A stretch of DNA of 34,187 nt from Eubacteriaceae bacterium (GTDB lineage: Bacteria > Bacillota > Clostridia > Eubacteriales > Anaerofustaceae): positions 1 through 34,187 of the forward strand of contig WRIE01000036.1 in NCBI GenBank assembly GCA_009782875.1. The letters run 5' to 3'. The notes under the pieces were generated by a model. It worked only from the letters and a program-made list of their open reading frames with translations, was not told where the DNA came from and did no database searches. How positions within the stretch are numbered: position 1 is the stretch's first letter; the number at the start of each line of letters is the position of its first letter. Position numbers and translations under genes: made by a program. This document shows positions 1-8,219 of the stretch, piece by piece.

Positions 1-60
1 ATCCATACCAAGTGGTATTTTATATCGTATGTGCAATGCGCCGACTTTCTGTAGTTCTCC

Positions 61-111
61 AATTGTTTTCACCTCTTCGATTTAGTATTACTAAATCGGC
101 TGAAAACAATT
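61..111. repeat. 51-bp imperfect inverted repeat
   Basis: The outer arms AATTGTTTTCA (61-71) and TGAAAACAATT (101-111) are perfect complements. Inside them CGATTTAGTA (78-87) and TACTAAATCG (89-98) also pair, so the whole block can form a two-part hairpin. It has no T-run, so it does not look like a standard terminator. It could be an operator, an element end or a processing site; nothing in the sequence decides. Confidence 0.6.
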
Positions 112-188
112 CATCTTGCAAGTTGACCTAAAGGTTTCGCCTGGAAGGCGAGGGTTTTAGACCCATTATACAGACAATAAACGTGGAA

Positions 189-323
189 ATGTTAGCTGAT
201 AGAAATGCAATGGCATGGTACAACCGAAATAGAAATTGTGAGATTTTTCCAACCGAAAGTATCAATTATTATGCCAAGCCACGCATTACAATTAAGAGGA
301 TTAATAGCTATCTACCCGATTAG
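189..323 (+). CDS. short unrecognised ORF, possibly the 3' end of a truncated gene
   Basis: A 44-codon ATG frame whose product ends in KRINSYLPD. The same frame stays open upstream to a stop near 133 but has no other good start and no clear ribosome site. It may therefore be the tail of a gene broken by a frameshift, or a small protein. It lies 49 bases before the JAMM protease gene on the same strand and could belong to that cassette. No family is recognised. Confidence 0.25.
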   Translation: MLADRNAMAWYNRNRNCEIFPTESINYYAKPRITIKRINSYLPD

Positions 324-372
324 AAGGAAAGCGTAGGGGGTGTAATTTATTATAAATGGAGACTTGGACATA

Positions 373-1263
373 ATGAAGATTGTTCTCGGAATGCTCTTGT
401 TAGCTGACCTCTTCTTAGTTGTTGTACTCATCGCAGAAACTCTCACAAGGGCTATCGAAAGTGCAAAAGGTAGAAAAATCGCAATTAAAAAGAGGAAAAA
501 GAAGAGCTGTCGCAAAGTGGAGTTTTCTCAAGCTAAGCAACAACCATGTCCAGTTGACAACTTTCAAGTAATAGAACCTAGTCAAAAGGGCTTTCAAAAA
601 CTAAATAGATATCATCAACAAGAAGAACACTCTCTGCTCGAGGAACCGAAGATTGTAATAAACAGTAAATCAGAATATAAGCCTATAGAATTGAAAAAGC
701 CTTATAAATTTCCTGGAAAAACTCCAAACCCGCAGAATGATGAAAGGCGTTACCTCATTCTTGGCGAGTATACTGAAAAGAAAATAAAAGACTCCGTTGA
801 TTGGGGTATGAGAACAAAACGAAACATTGTTGAGCAGGGGGGTGTGCTTCTTGGTAACATAGCTTATTACAGTAATGAAATATATTGCTTTGTTGAAGAC
901 ATCTTATTGGCTGACACTGCTGGGAACCCCATGTTTGTTGAATTCACAATTGGTATGTGGGCTTCCATGCAAAATGAACTTGCTGACATCAATTCTCATC
1001 TTAGCAATGGGAAACAACTTGTGATAGTGGGTTGGTTTCATACACACCCAAACAGGTTGTCTGTGTTTATGTCTGGAACAGATATGAGCACCCAGCGCTT
1101 GAACTTTTCTCTAGATTGGCAGTCATCTTTGGTTATGAATCCTCACACAAGCAAGTACCGTGCATTTTTTGGAGCAGGAGCAACTGAAGGCAAAGTCGTA
1201 ATGCTTAGTACTGCAAACGTCTATGAGGAGGCTATTATTGATGGTATCCAGAACATCGACTAG
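373..1263 (+). CDS. membrane-anchored JAMM/MPN (Mov34/JAB1) metalloprotease
   Basis: A 296-residue protein. An N-terminal hydrophobic segment (about residues 2-22) is followed by a Lys/Arg-rich stretch, suggesting an N-terminal anchor with the rest in the cytoplasm, then a low-complexity linker to about residue 120. The C-terminal half is a JAMM domain: EQGGVLLG with Glu154, then GWFHTHP with His223 and His225, and SGTD with Ser234 and Asp237. These are the zinc ligands and catalytic Glu of the family, which cleaves isopeptide or peptide bonds of ubiquitin-like proteins. The HxH-to-Ser spacing is eight residues here, against the usual seven. ATG 373 is chosen because GGAGA at 358-362 fits it; an in-frame TTG at 364 is too close. 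No ThiF or E2 partner is visible in the window, but the left edge cuts the neighbourhood, so the substrate is unknown. Confidence 0.85.
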   Translation: MKIVLGMLLLADLFLVVVLIAETLTRAIESAKGRKIAIKKRKKKSCRKVEFSQAKQQPCPVDNFQVIEPSQKGFQKLNRYHQQEEHSLLEEPKIVINSKSEYKPIELKKPYKFPGKTPNPQNDERRYLILGEYTEKKIKDSVDWGMRTKRNIVEQGGVLLGNIAYYSNEIYCFVEDILLADTAGNPMFVEFTIGMWASMQNELADINSHLSNGKQLVIVGWFHTHPNRLSVFMSGTDMSTQRLNFSLDWQSSLVMNPHTSKYRAFFGAGATEGKVVMLSTANVYEEAIIDGIQNID

Positions 1264-1417
1264 GTAAAAAATGTTTTGGTGATGGCATACTATCTAGCCT
1301 CGCACACATGACCTTCCGTTTGTTTGATGAGGAAAATTGCAGATTTGTTTCTGAACGACATGGCAAAATAGGAAATTAGTGCGATTACTTATTCAGATGC
1401 TCAACAAAGTGGAATTT

Positions 1418-1888
1418 ATGAGTATAAGCAAGGCTTTGCAAAATGGTGAATGCCTCATCTCTACACCAAGTGGCAATCCTTGTCGCGTTTATCCAACACT
1501 AGTCTCGGAACCAACAGAGCAAATTTCAATAATTCACCATCCCCTAAGAATTACCATTACATTAATGGAGGGATTAGTAATGCTAAGCTCGATTGACCTA
1601 AACTTGTTTGCTGCAGCAATAAAGCAGTCATATAAGTTGATGACTGACACAAGCGCAGCAAACATGGCTACAAAACTCATCCAGACTCTAGACCCAACAC
1701 TAGAGCGAGCGGTGATTGCATGGATTTCGGGTCATGACATACCAGATATTACTATTGGCAAGTACTCGATAACAACAATACTCAATATTCGCAATAGTTG
1801 CGATTATCTAGATGCTTTTACGCTACTTTCGGAATATAAACTGAGTCCGGAAAAAGGCGAGAAGCGTATCTGGCGTCCAAAGCAATAG
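1418..1888 (+). CDS. hypothetical protein in the JAMM cassette
   Basis: About 156 residues, starting MSISKALQNGECLIST. The start is uncertain: in-frame GTG 1379 (with AGGA before it) and ATG 1397 are alternatives. The protein is soluble, with a probable beta-rich N-terminal third and helical remainder (for example TDTSAANMATKLIQTLDP). No signal peptide, membrane segment or catalytic motif is evident and no family is recognised. It lies between the JAMM protease gene and the 1901 gene on the same strand, 12 bases before the latter, so co-transcription is likely. The product could be a substrate, adaptor or regulator of the protease, but the sequence does not say which. Confidence 0.6.
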   Translation: MSISKALQNGECLISTPSGNPCRVYPTLVSEPTEQISIIHHPLRITITLMEGLVMLSSIDLNLFAAAIKQSYKLMTDTSAANMATKLIQTLDPTLERAVIAWISGHDIPDITIGKYSITTILNIRNSCDYLDAFTLLSEYKLSPEKGEKRIWRPKQ

Positions 1889-1900
1889 GAGGTGGAGCAT

Positions 1901-2737
1901 ATGGATTTTTACCATACGCAATATAGTGAGCTTTCAAACTCTGAAGTCAATGAGTTATATCGTTCAGATACTTGGTCAGGTTTATTTCTCGATGATAAGC
2001 TAGATGCGTTACAAGAACTCGAGAATCGTATAGCAAAAGAACTCGGAAACCAACCTTTTGAGGTTCGACATGAGAATATAAATGGTGCCCAGTATGGCTA
2101 CTACAGCAATGGACAACTTACTGTGAATGCGAACCTTGTTAATACTGGAATTCTTCGTTACGAAGATGTCGAAGGCCATACCAGAGAGTTTGTTTTGGAT
2201 GGTGTGAACGCACAAATGATGGACACCATCATACACGGGAATTACCGTGCATACCAAGATGATGTTATTAATGAAAGACTTGAACATGAAAACCAAATCG
2301 AGACGGTTTTATGGAGGGCAAACTATGACGGAGATATGATTATAGAAAATGGGATTCTATATAGAGTACAAGCTCTTGAAAGAACTGCAAATCAGCAAGC
2401 AGAAACGCAAACAAAAATGATATTCGAAGGAATTGAAGAGAAATATGGAGAGGATTCCGGTTATCAAGAATACCTCTCCTCAATCAAAATAAACAGTTAT
2501 GAGAACGCATTAGAAACTGCTAAAGAAATCTATGATGACGAGAACATCCAGGAAGTGCTCGACAACTACATGTTAACCGGTTATCAAAAAGATCGTGTGT
2601 TTGATTCAGTTGTTGAATTTACCATCTCCTTTTCGAATCCTACTGAAGACGTAACCGCAGGCAACCATGAAATAGTATCCTCTTCTTTGGATGAGAGCTC
2701 TTCCTCTTATTGTTGCAGCGATAGTAATTCTTTGTGA
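1901..2737 (+). CDS. unrecognised protein with degenerate HExxH-like motif
   Basis: A 278-residue protein starting at ATG 1901, which has an ideal AGGAGGTGG (1887-1895) upstream; the in-frame GTG 1892 lies inside that site. The N-terminal 130 residues run helix, beta hairpin (YGYYSNGQLTVNANLV), helix, and contain IIHGNYRAYQDDVI. This resembles the HExRHAxQ active site of small zincin-type domains found in polymorphic toxins, but with Gly in place of the catalytic Glu, so the enzyme would be inactive or the likeness superficial. A second conserved-looking segment, YRVQALERTANQQAE, follows at about residues 153-167. The C-terminus is Ser-rich (EIVSSSLDESSSSY). It is probably an effector or substrate partner in the JAMM cassette; the function is unproven. 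Confidence 0.6.
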   Translation: MDFYHTQYSELSNSEVNELYRSDTWSGLFLDDKLDALQELENRIAKELGNQPFEVRHENINGAQYGYYSNGQLTVNANLVNTGILRYEDVEGHTREFVLDGVNAQMMDTIIHGNYRAYQDDVINERLEHENQIETVLWRANYDGDMIIENGILYRVQALERTANQQAETQTKMIFEGIEEKYGEDSGYQEYLSSIKINSYENALETAKEIYDDENIQEVLDNYMLTGYQKDRVFDSVVEFTISFSNPTEDVTAGNHEIVSSSLDESSSSYCCSDSNSL

Positions 2738-2938
2738 ACGATAAGTATACCATTATAAAAAGAACTGATACGAATGCAAATTCTCGGCAGCTTGTCTACA
2801 AGCCTCAAAGGCAAAATGGACAGCTTGGTCACAGAAAATATTCAGCGATATGATGGTATCGAGCAGATAAATGAAAACTCATACATTGTTCCAGAACCTG
2901 CGAAATCCGCATATTGTCGTGAAGAAAATGTTTCGTCA

Positions 2939-3740
2939 TCGAGTATATTCAACTAAACAATTCAGAAATACACGAGCTAAACCAAATAACTAATACTGGA
3001 CATTCGCACAAGAGCTAAGTAAGAATTCTTCTCCAGCTATATGCAGGAGTAACAGTCAGGAGCATATCTGAGGAGCTGGGAGTCTTGCAGTCTACAGTGA
3101 ACGCCATGAGAAAAGCTATGCCCTAGGCGGCTCGTAAAACGCCCTGCAGCGTAAAACAAGGCTTTCTGAGTCTTTCCTCTCAAAGATCGATTGCGAGTTT
3201 GAGACAAAAGAGATTGGAACAGCCTTTAGCCCAGTACCTAGTGCAGGGCTAGATGGACGATTAGGCTTTTGGCAGCGCACTGTGTAAAAAAAGGCTACAT
3301 TTTTCAATTTCACACAATGCCATTGGCGAAATGCTAAACAGCGATGAAGTAAGCCCCATTTAGACAAATACTGGTGCAGACTAAAGATCAGCGACCAAGA
3401 TACATCTGCGGCATGGAAACCGTGCTTAAAGCATATGCGAAAAAGTATGACAAAGCCGCTCCAGTCGTTTGCATAGATGAAAAGTCGGTATAGATGCTTG
3501 GAGAAGTGCGGACCGCATTACCGCCGAGCCAGCTATGTATGGGGCGGACAGCGAAATAACAGCCCTCGAGAAGGTCCAAAAAGCAATTGGAATATGAAAG
3601 ACGCAATCATTATTGGACTATTTTAAATTGGGGAAAGACATTTCACAAAGCACACAATGGATGCTGAATTTAGTTCATCAGAATTCATGTCGAAGCTCCC
3701 AAAGGCGGTAGGAAACTATAAAGTCAAGTTTTATAGATAA
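2939..3740 (+). pseudogene. IS630-family transposase relic
   Basis: Conceptual translation across stops and frameshifts gives recognisable IS630 blocks in order: LNNSEIHELNQITN (N-terminal region), a helix-turn-helix (GVTVRSISEELGV, about 3046-3084), KPHLDKYWC (about 3354-3380), the catalytic block VVCIDEKSV followed directly by a stop (about 3465-3493), MLGEVRTALPPSQ, and LEYERRN at the position of the family DYEYxRN motif, followed by a decayed DxA-type region. There are at least three stops and two or more frame changes, so it cannot encode an enzyme. The third catalytic acidic residue and the C-terminus are missing. A shorter copy of its 5' end lies at 13245-13334 in the same orientation. 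Confidence 0.75.
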
Positions 3741-3798
3741 TTAATAAATGAGGAATAAGAGAGGTGCGTAAACAATAGAATCAATATCTATATACAGT

Positions 3799-4836
3799 GT
3801 GTCAAGACCGCGAAAATGTAATAATTGTTACTCAGACAATAGTCTTGTAGATGATGGCGATAACTGGTTGTGTACAGTTTGTGAGCATACTGTTGCTAAA
3901 CTACATAATACTCACCCGACTCCACCGCAACCTTTGACTTCAGCAGATCAAAATGCAACTACTACTGAAGTAAGAAGAAAGTACTTCCCAACAAGCATTG
4001 TATTGGCTATTTCTGCGGTCGTCATTGTAGTTGTATTTATCGTCTTTTCTGCCATAAATGTCAATATAAACAGTAAAGTCTCGGATCAGAGTCATCAGGA
4101 AGAAATACTTCAGAGTAGGGCTGGAATATTCTATGATTTTTATTCCAGTTATGTGGATTGCTTGAATGACAAAAGCATAGATTCTCTCAAGTACTGCAGT
4201 ATCAATGTGTGTCAATACATCCAAAAGGAGCGTTTAGACAATAACCCAGGAATCGGTTATGCCATAATAAACATTTATTATGATCCGGCAGAGAGCAGCT
4301 TCCGAAAAGAATCTGATATTGCAAAGATGACATTCTATTGTGACTTTACAACGAAAGATCAGAATTCGAACAATAATCAGCGACGTGGATCTATCTGGGT
4401 GGCAGAAATAACTCGTGACGAAGTTATCAACGCCTCTCGAAAAAAAGGATCGAGCAAAGGAATAGAGGTGAATAAAATTGTTACTGAAAAAGGTTTTAAG
4501 CTGGCATCCTCAGTTCTATTTAATGAAAACGGTTTTATTTTTGGGGATAGCGATAATCGCAACCTAACGAAAGAAGAGGTTTTGAGAAAAATAGACGTTG
4601 GTCTAAAATATACGGATCCATTTGACAATAAAAAGCTTGACAAAAAACAAGTTGTCCAATATATGATAAATGAAATATCGGCACGCAAAGGACGAGAGTT
4701 TGGAGACAATAGGTTCAGGGCTCATTATTTATCACTTGAATGGTACTCTCCGACAAAAAAGTCTGGAGAGTATACTTTTAATTCAGTAGAAGCAGCTAAT
4801 CGGAAATTATTAAGCAAGATCAGAGACAGTCAGTAA
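3799..4836 (+). CDS. zinc-ribbon single-pass membrane protein, function unknown
   Basis: A 345-residue protein. Residues 7-28 form a zinc ribbon (CNNC ... CTVC, two CxxC pairs 14 residues apart). A Pro/Thr-rich spacer follows, then one transmembrane helix (about residues 64-85, SIVLAISAVVIVVVFIVFSA), then a soluble domain of about 260 residues, predicted outside the cell if the ribbon is cytoplasmic. This ribbon-helix-exterior layout is common in Gram-positive 'zinc ribbon domain' membrane proteins of unknown role. The GTG start places the ribbon at the extreme N-terminus, but no good ribosome site precedes it; an AGAGGTG lies about 40 bases upstream, with stops between. It follows the IS630 relic and has no clear operon partner. 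Confidence 0.65.
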   Translation: MSRPRKCNNCYSDNSLVDDGDNWLCTVCEHTVAKLHNTHPTPPQPLTSADQNATTTEVRRKYFPTSIVLAISAVVIVVVFIVFSAINVNINSKVSDQSHQEEILQSRAGIFYDFYSSYVDCLNDKSIDSLKYCSINVCQYIQKERLDNNPGIGYAIINIYYDPAESSFRKESDIAKMTFYCDFTTKDQNSNNNQRRGSIWVAEITRDEVINASRKKGSSKGIEVNKIVTEKGFKLASSVLFNENGFIFGDSDNRNLTKEEVLRKIDVGLKYTDPFDNKKLDKKQVVQYMINEISARKGREFGDNRFRAHYLSLEWYSPTKKSGEYTFNSVEAANRKLLSKIRDSQ

Positions 4837-5352
4837 TGGTCAATTTCTCAGGGCTCTTTTTATAGCCGATTTAGTAAACAAGTGTTTCTTCTCAGCGAAT
4901 GCTATTTCGACGAGAGGAAAAATTTGAACATGCAGACATTGTACGAAAGAATGTTCGTTTATAATATTCAGATTCAAAGATGATCCGAGATTATCATGAT
5001 AAAACAATTCGTAATTAGGAACTACTTAGCTCGGGTAAAAACAGCCTTAACAAATGGACTCTAATTATCGATTGCAGATAGCGGCTGCAATGTCGATATT
5101 TCGTAAATAAAGAAGATATGCCCCAAAATCAAATTGTGCTTTTGCTCAATGGGCGAACGATGGATTATGTGTAAAAACAATCCAAATCAAGATCCCGTTG
5201 AATACCAGCAAGATACATACCGAGATTAAATTATTATTCCAATATTCCAGCCGAAGCTGTTGAGCCATCATCATCGCAACGGTAATAGAGAGCTGTTTTC
5301 TGACTTTTTTGTGATAAACCAGATTTCCAATAGCAGCATGTAAGGTGTCTAT
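4837..5352. other. intergenic stretch without a supported gene
   Basis: About 515 bases, AT-rich, with many stops on the plus strand. A minus-strand frame of 78 codons (5146-5382) ends in a hydrophobic segment, ISVCILLVFNGILIWIVF. It lacks a ribosome site, overlaps the start of the M48 gene head-to-head and has no recognised family, so it is not called a gene. No terminator or clear promoter was found. Confidence 0.4.
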
Positions 5353-6621
5353 ATGATTATGTTTAGGAATATTGTTTTTCAATGCTATGTTGCATTTTTA
5401 ATAGGGAATTACCCGAAAATCAAACTTTTTTGGGAAAGTAGTATCATTGATTATAACAGATACCTTGTTCAAAAACATGGTGCTAGAGACAGCATTGAAC
5501 TAAAACAAATAAATACAGAGTTTAAGATAGTAGCTTTTGTAAATGTCTACATGACTTTTGGCCCGCTTATAATAATGCCACTTATTGGAGCGTTTGCATC
5601 CACACAATTAGCTAATTATTTTTATCAATTGTATGTTCATGCCATTCCTGAATTTGTATCATATTGGCCATACAATTTTTTAGAATTTACTAAAGTTGTT
5701 TGTGGAATTGCTTGTTCATTTTGGATTGGGATAGAAACAAACGATAAAACAGTTTTTAATTTAAAACTGTGGAAAGAATTTGGAGCAGATGATAGCATTG
5801 AAGCAATTGATGAACAGCAAACCAAAGATGATAGTTTTCTTGAGGAATATCACGAAAAAATAGAGCAAATTCACAATTTAATTAATGACTCCCAAAGAAT
5901 TTCAAAGTTACCTTTAGTGCGATCAAAAAAAATTGATATATCCATCGATTTTTTTGAAGCACCAAGTAGAAAATCAGAATTTGCTTATGCAAATCTCAAG
6001 AAAAACTCCATTGAAATCAATAAGAGTATCATACGAGGAACAGGGGTTTTTTCCGAATTTGATACTGAAGCGGTTTTAGGGATAACGGCACATGAGATTA
6101 TTCACCATATAATAAAGAATGGGCAAGTCTTTACTTCCGCTGCCATTCCAAATTTGTTTTTACTTGTATGTTTTATTATTATGTATATTCTGTATTATGG
6201 ATTATATACTGGATGGTTTTCCTTTTTTATTCTTTCAATGGGACTTCTTATTCTTTGTCTTTTATACATAATTACAAATAGCAACGATTCTTTTTGGTAT
6301 CAACTAACAGAAATAAAATGTGACAGACTGGCATGTGAGTTGGTTTCAAGAGAATATGTAGTCAAAGGTTTGGTTGCTCTCCAGAAAGTAAATGATAAGA
6401 TGGAAGGTAAAATTGATGCAGAGGTAATCAAGACTCTAAAGTATAGGTATTTTACTCTCCAAAAACACCCCAATTTAAGTTATAGAATTAACTTATTAGG
6501 CAGTTACAAAAAGTGGAGTGAGTGGGATTTATTAAAACATGCTGCAATAATGTATATCTGGTTATTTACTGGGAAAGGTTGGTCAGGAGATGAATTTAAA
6601 AGAACGAAAAAAACTAGTTGA
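5353..6621 (+). CDS. membrane M48-type zinc metallopeptidase
   Basis: A 422-residue protein. Hydrophobic segments lie at about residues 8-20, 60-88, 112-126, and a hairpin pair at about 264-283 and 286-307. The zinc site is canonical for M48: HEIIH (His247, Glu248, His251) followed after the membrane hairpin by EIKCDRLA (Glu320, Asp324), the third-ligand ExxxD element. The later HPNLSYRINLL matches the conserved HPxxxxRIxxL of M48 (HtpX/Ste24-like) enzymes. These cut membrane or misfolded proteins at the cytoplasmic face. The central membrane pair between HExxH and ExxxD is also the HtpX arrangement. The start is supported by AAGGTG upstream. The last 32 bases overlap the next gene, so the two are co-translated. 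Its neighbour suggests a specialised peptidase rather than housekeeping HtpX. Confidence 0.85.
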   Translation: MIMFRNIVFQCYVAFLIGNYPKIKLFWESSIIDYNRYLVQKHGARDSIELKQINTEFKIVAFVNVYMTFGPLIIMPLIGAFASTQLANYFYQLYVHAIPEFVSYWPYNFLEFTKVVCGIACSFWIGIETNDKTVFNLKLWKEFGADDSIEAIDEQQTKDDSFLEEYHEKIEQIHNLINDSQRISKLPLVRSKKIDISIDFFEAPSRKSEFAYANLKKNSIEINKSIIRGTGVFSEFDTEAVLGITAHEIIHHIIKNGQVFTSAAIPNLFLLVCFIIMYILYYGLYTGWFSFFILSMGLLILCLLYIITNSNDSFWYQLTEIKCDRLACELVSREYVVKGLVALQKVNDKMEGKIDAEVIKTLKYRYFTLQKHPNLSYRINLLGSYKKWSEWDLLKHAAIMYIWLFTGKGWSGDEFKRTKKTS

Positions 6622-7171
6622 AGACTTTACTCACGATAGTGATTTTGCAGACTTTGTATGTAAGACATTCGTTTTTGATGTTTTTGACGTCGATGAAGAG
6701 ATTGATGATCAAAACAAGGCTGGAGTGATTGATCCAAGGACAAGGATCTCTCTAAAACTAAAAAACTTCAGATTTGATTTACGAAGACTATTAGAGATGG
6801 TGGTTGATGCAGGCATTTTTATTAGTTCAGACTTAATTTCTGGTAATAATGCTGTCAAAATTCTAACATTTCTTAAAATGGTTGCTCAATTCACTCAGAA
6901 CTTTGCCATTAAGTTAGAAAGAGATCACTTAATCTTGATTGCGTGTCTATATGAACTAAATGGATTTAAGACCCAACTCGAGAAAGAGAAAGTATATGAT
7001 CATTACAACAAAATTAAACTCGGGCTTGGCGAGGAGACTTTATCAAATGAAGAATTTGCGCTCATCGTTGATGCAATGGCAAGTTTAAAAGTATTAAAGT
7101 TGGATGAGGAAAAATTACTCTTATTAGAAAGAATTGTTTTTAAGAAATCCCTAAATGAACTGTACACCTAA
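6590..7171 (+). CDS. hypothetical helical partner of the M48 peptidase
   Basis: A 193-residue soluble, acidic, almost entirely helical protein with no recognised domain. Its ATG lies inside the end of the M48 gene (32-base overlap) with CAGGAG directly before it, indicating translational coupling. The N-terminus is rich in Asp and Phe (FVFDVFDVDEEIDD); the C-terminal half has leucine-rich helices such as KLDEEKLLLLERIVF. Such overlap usually means the products act together, so it may be a regulator, adaptor or substrate of the peptidase. The gene is AT-rich like the M48 gene and the CHAT operon, unlike the relic directly downstream. Confidence 0.65.
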   Translation: MNLKERKKLVEDFTHDSDFADFVCKTFVFDVFDVDEEIDDQNKAGVIDPRTRISLKLKNFRFDLRRLLEMVVDAGIFISSDLISGNNAVKILTFLKMVAQFTQNFAIKLERDHLILIACLYELNGFKTQLEKEKVYDHYNKIKLGLGEETLSNEEFALIVDAMASLKVLKLDEEKLLLLERIVFKKSLNELYT

Positions 7172-7349
7172 GAGGGAAGCGCAAATAACGACACATTGAC
7201 TCCATCGCCCTGTTTTTGCACCAAATTGCAGCCGGTGCGTCAGGGCAAGGGATACTGGTAAGGGGAAAGCCTTTGATTGATAGTCAAAAAGCATAGCGCA
7301 GGAATGCTTCATTTCTGCGCCTTTCACATAATACCGGGTAAAAAATGGA

Positions 7350-8063
7350 CTAGTTGTTGACTTCGGACATCACTGTGTCAGCGTCGATTGTGTCCCTTCC
7401 TTCCTGGGCACCAATTATCAAAACATCGGTCAACAGGGAGTCGACAAGCCTTGGGTTGCACTTGCCATAGCTATTATGGCCGGCATAGCAGACTGCTCTA
7501 TAATGGACGCGGCTACCCCTGCCAGCTAGAGCTTGTGGGCAGTGTACTTCACAGTCTCCTCGCCGCTCATGCCCAGGGCATTATGGATCACAACAACCCC
7601 TCAGCGACTCGAGGACAGGCCGCTCGAGCGATACGGCAAGGAACGGCTCCCCACAAAGGGCGATGTTGAACCTGTTGACAGAGTCGAAGCCAACTTTGTC
7701 AAGATGGCCAAATCCATTAGGACCGTGTTGTCAGCTAGTGCGACTCGTCCAGCATCAAAAACAGGGGCTTGCAGGTTTCTGCGTGCAGCTTGGCGATCCT
7801 GTTTTGAAAAGACAGGATCATTGCGCTTTTCCTCTGCCCCGCAAGGTACCCCAATGTCTCGCAAAGCTGCCAGTAGAAATCGGACATGCTGACTGTCGAC
7901 ATAGCTATGTTGGGCGTGGTGTGGAGGGAGTGTGGCAACTTTGCGGCAAAACAGCGCAAAGCCACGCTTTTCCCCAGACTTGGCTTGGCTGTGAACACCG
8001 ACGGCCCGCGCCTCGGCAAGGCAGGTCAGCCTTCCGTGTGTTAATCAACCTTATTAATGCATC
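7350..8063 (-). pseudogene. ExeA-like AAA ATPase of a transposition system, decayed
   Basis: Reading the minus strand across frameshifts gives the full order of an ExeA/TniB-type AAA ATPase that accompanies DDE transposases: RLINTRKAD, a damaged Walker A region (KPSLGKSVALR in place of GxxGxGKS), STVSMSDFYWQLCETLGY, KPLFLMLDESH (Walker B), an NTVLMDLAILTKLAS block, then a decayed GLSxEET-like region (MSGEETVKYTAHKL), and an end at IDADTVMSEVNN with a stop at 7350-7352. At least two frame changes (near 7735 and before 7600) and the lost P-loop glycines make it non-functional. No transposase partner remains beside it. It is GC-rich compared with both flanking genes, marking it as an inserted element. 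Confidence 0.7.
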
Positions 8064-8219
8064 ATTCGATAATATGAAAGTACAGCAGTACCAATGCTAC
8101 CCCTAGGGATAGCTTCCTTGAGGAGGGGATTCCTCGAACTGGGGGGGTTAGGGTGGAGCCCGCCTTTTGGCGGGGTAATGGGCAGCCCGCTACGGTTTTT
8201 AATACTTTGGTATATTAAG

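Noticed and set aside
2734-2956. Short frames after the 1901 gene, including a GTG frame (about 40 codons, LVYKPQRQNGQLGHRKYSAI) and a 60-codon ATG frame
   Set aside because: No ribosome site or family. They could be a lost C-terminal extension, but the Ser-rich end of the 1901 gene looks like a natural terminus.
5146-5382. Minus-strand 78-codon frame with a hydrophobic end
   Set aside because: It overlaps the M48 start head-to-head, has no ribosome site and no family signature; it may be chance.
7388-8106. Several plus-strand frames over the ATPase relic
   Set aside because: The minus-strand translation explains the segment with family motifs; the plus frames are shadows without starts or motifs.
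8159-8174. CCCGCC-TTTT-GGCGGG hairpin downstream of the CHAT operon
   Set aside because: No T-run follows on either strand, so it is not supported as an intrinsic terminator; it belongs to GC-rich inserted sequence.
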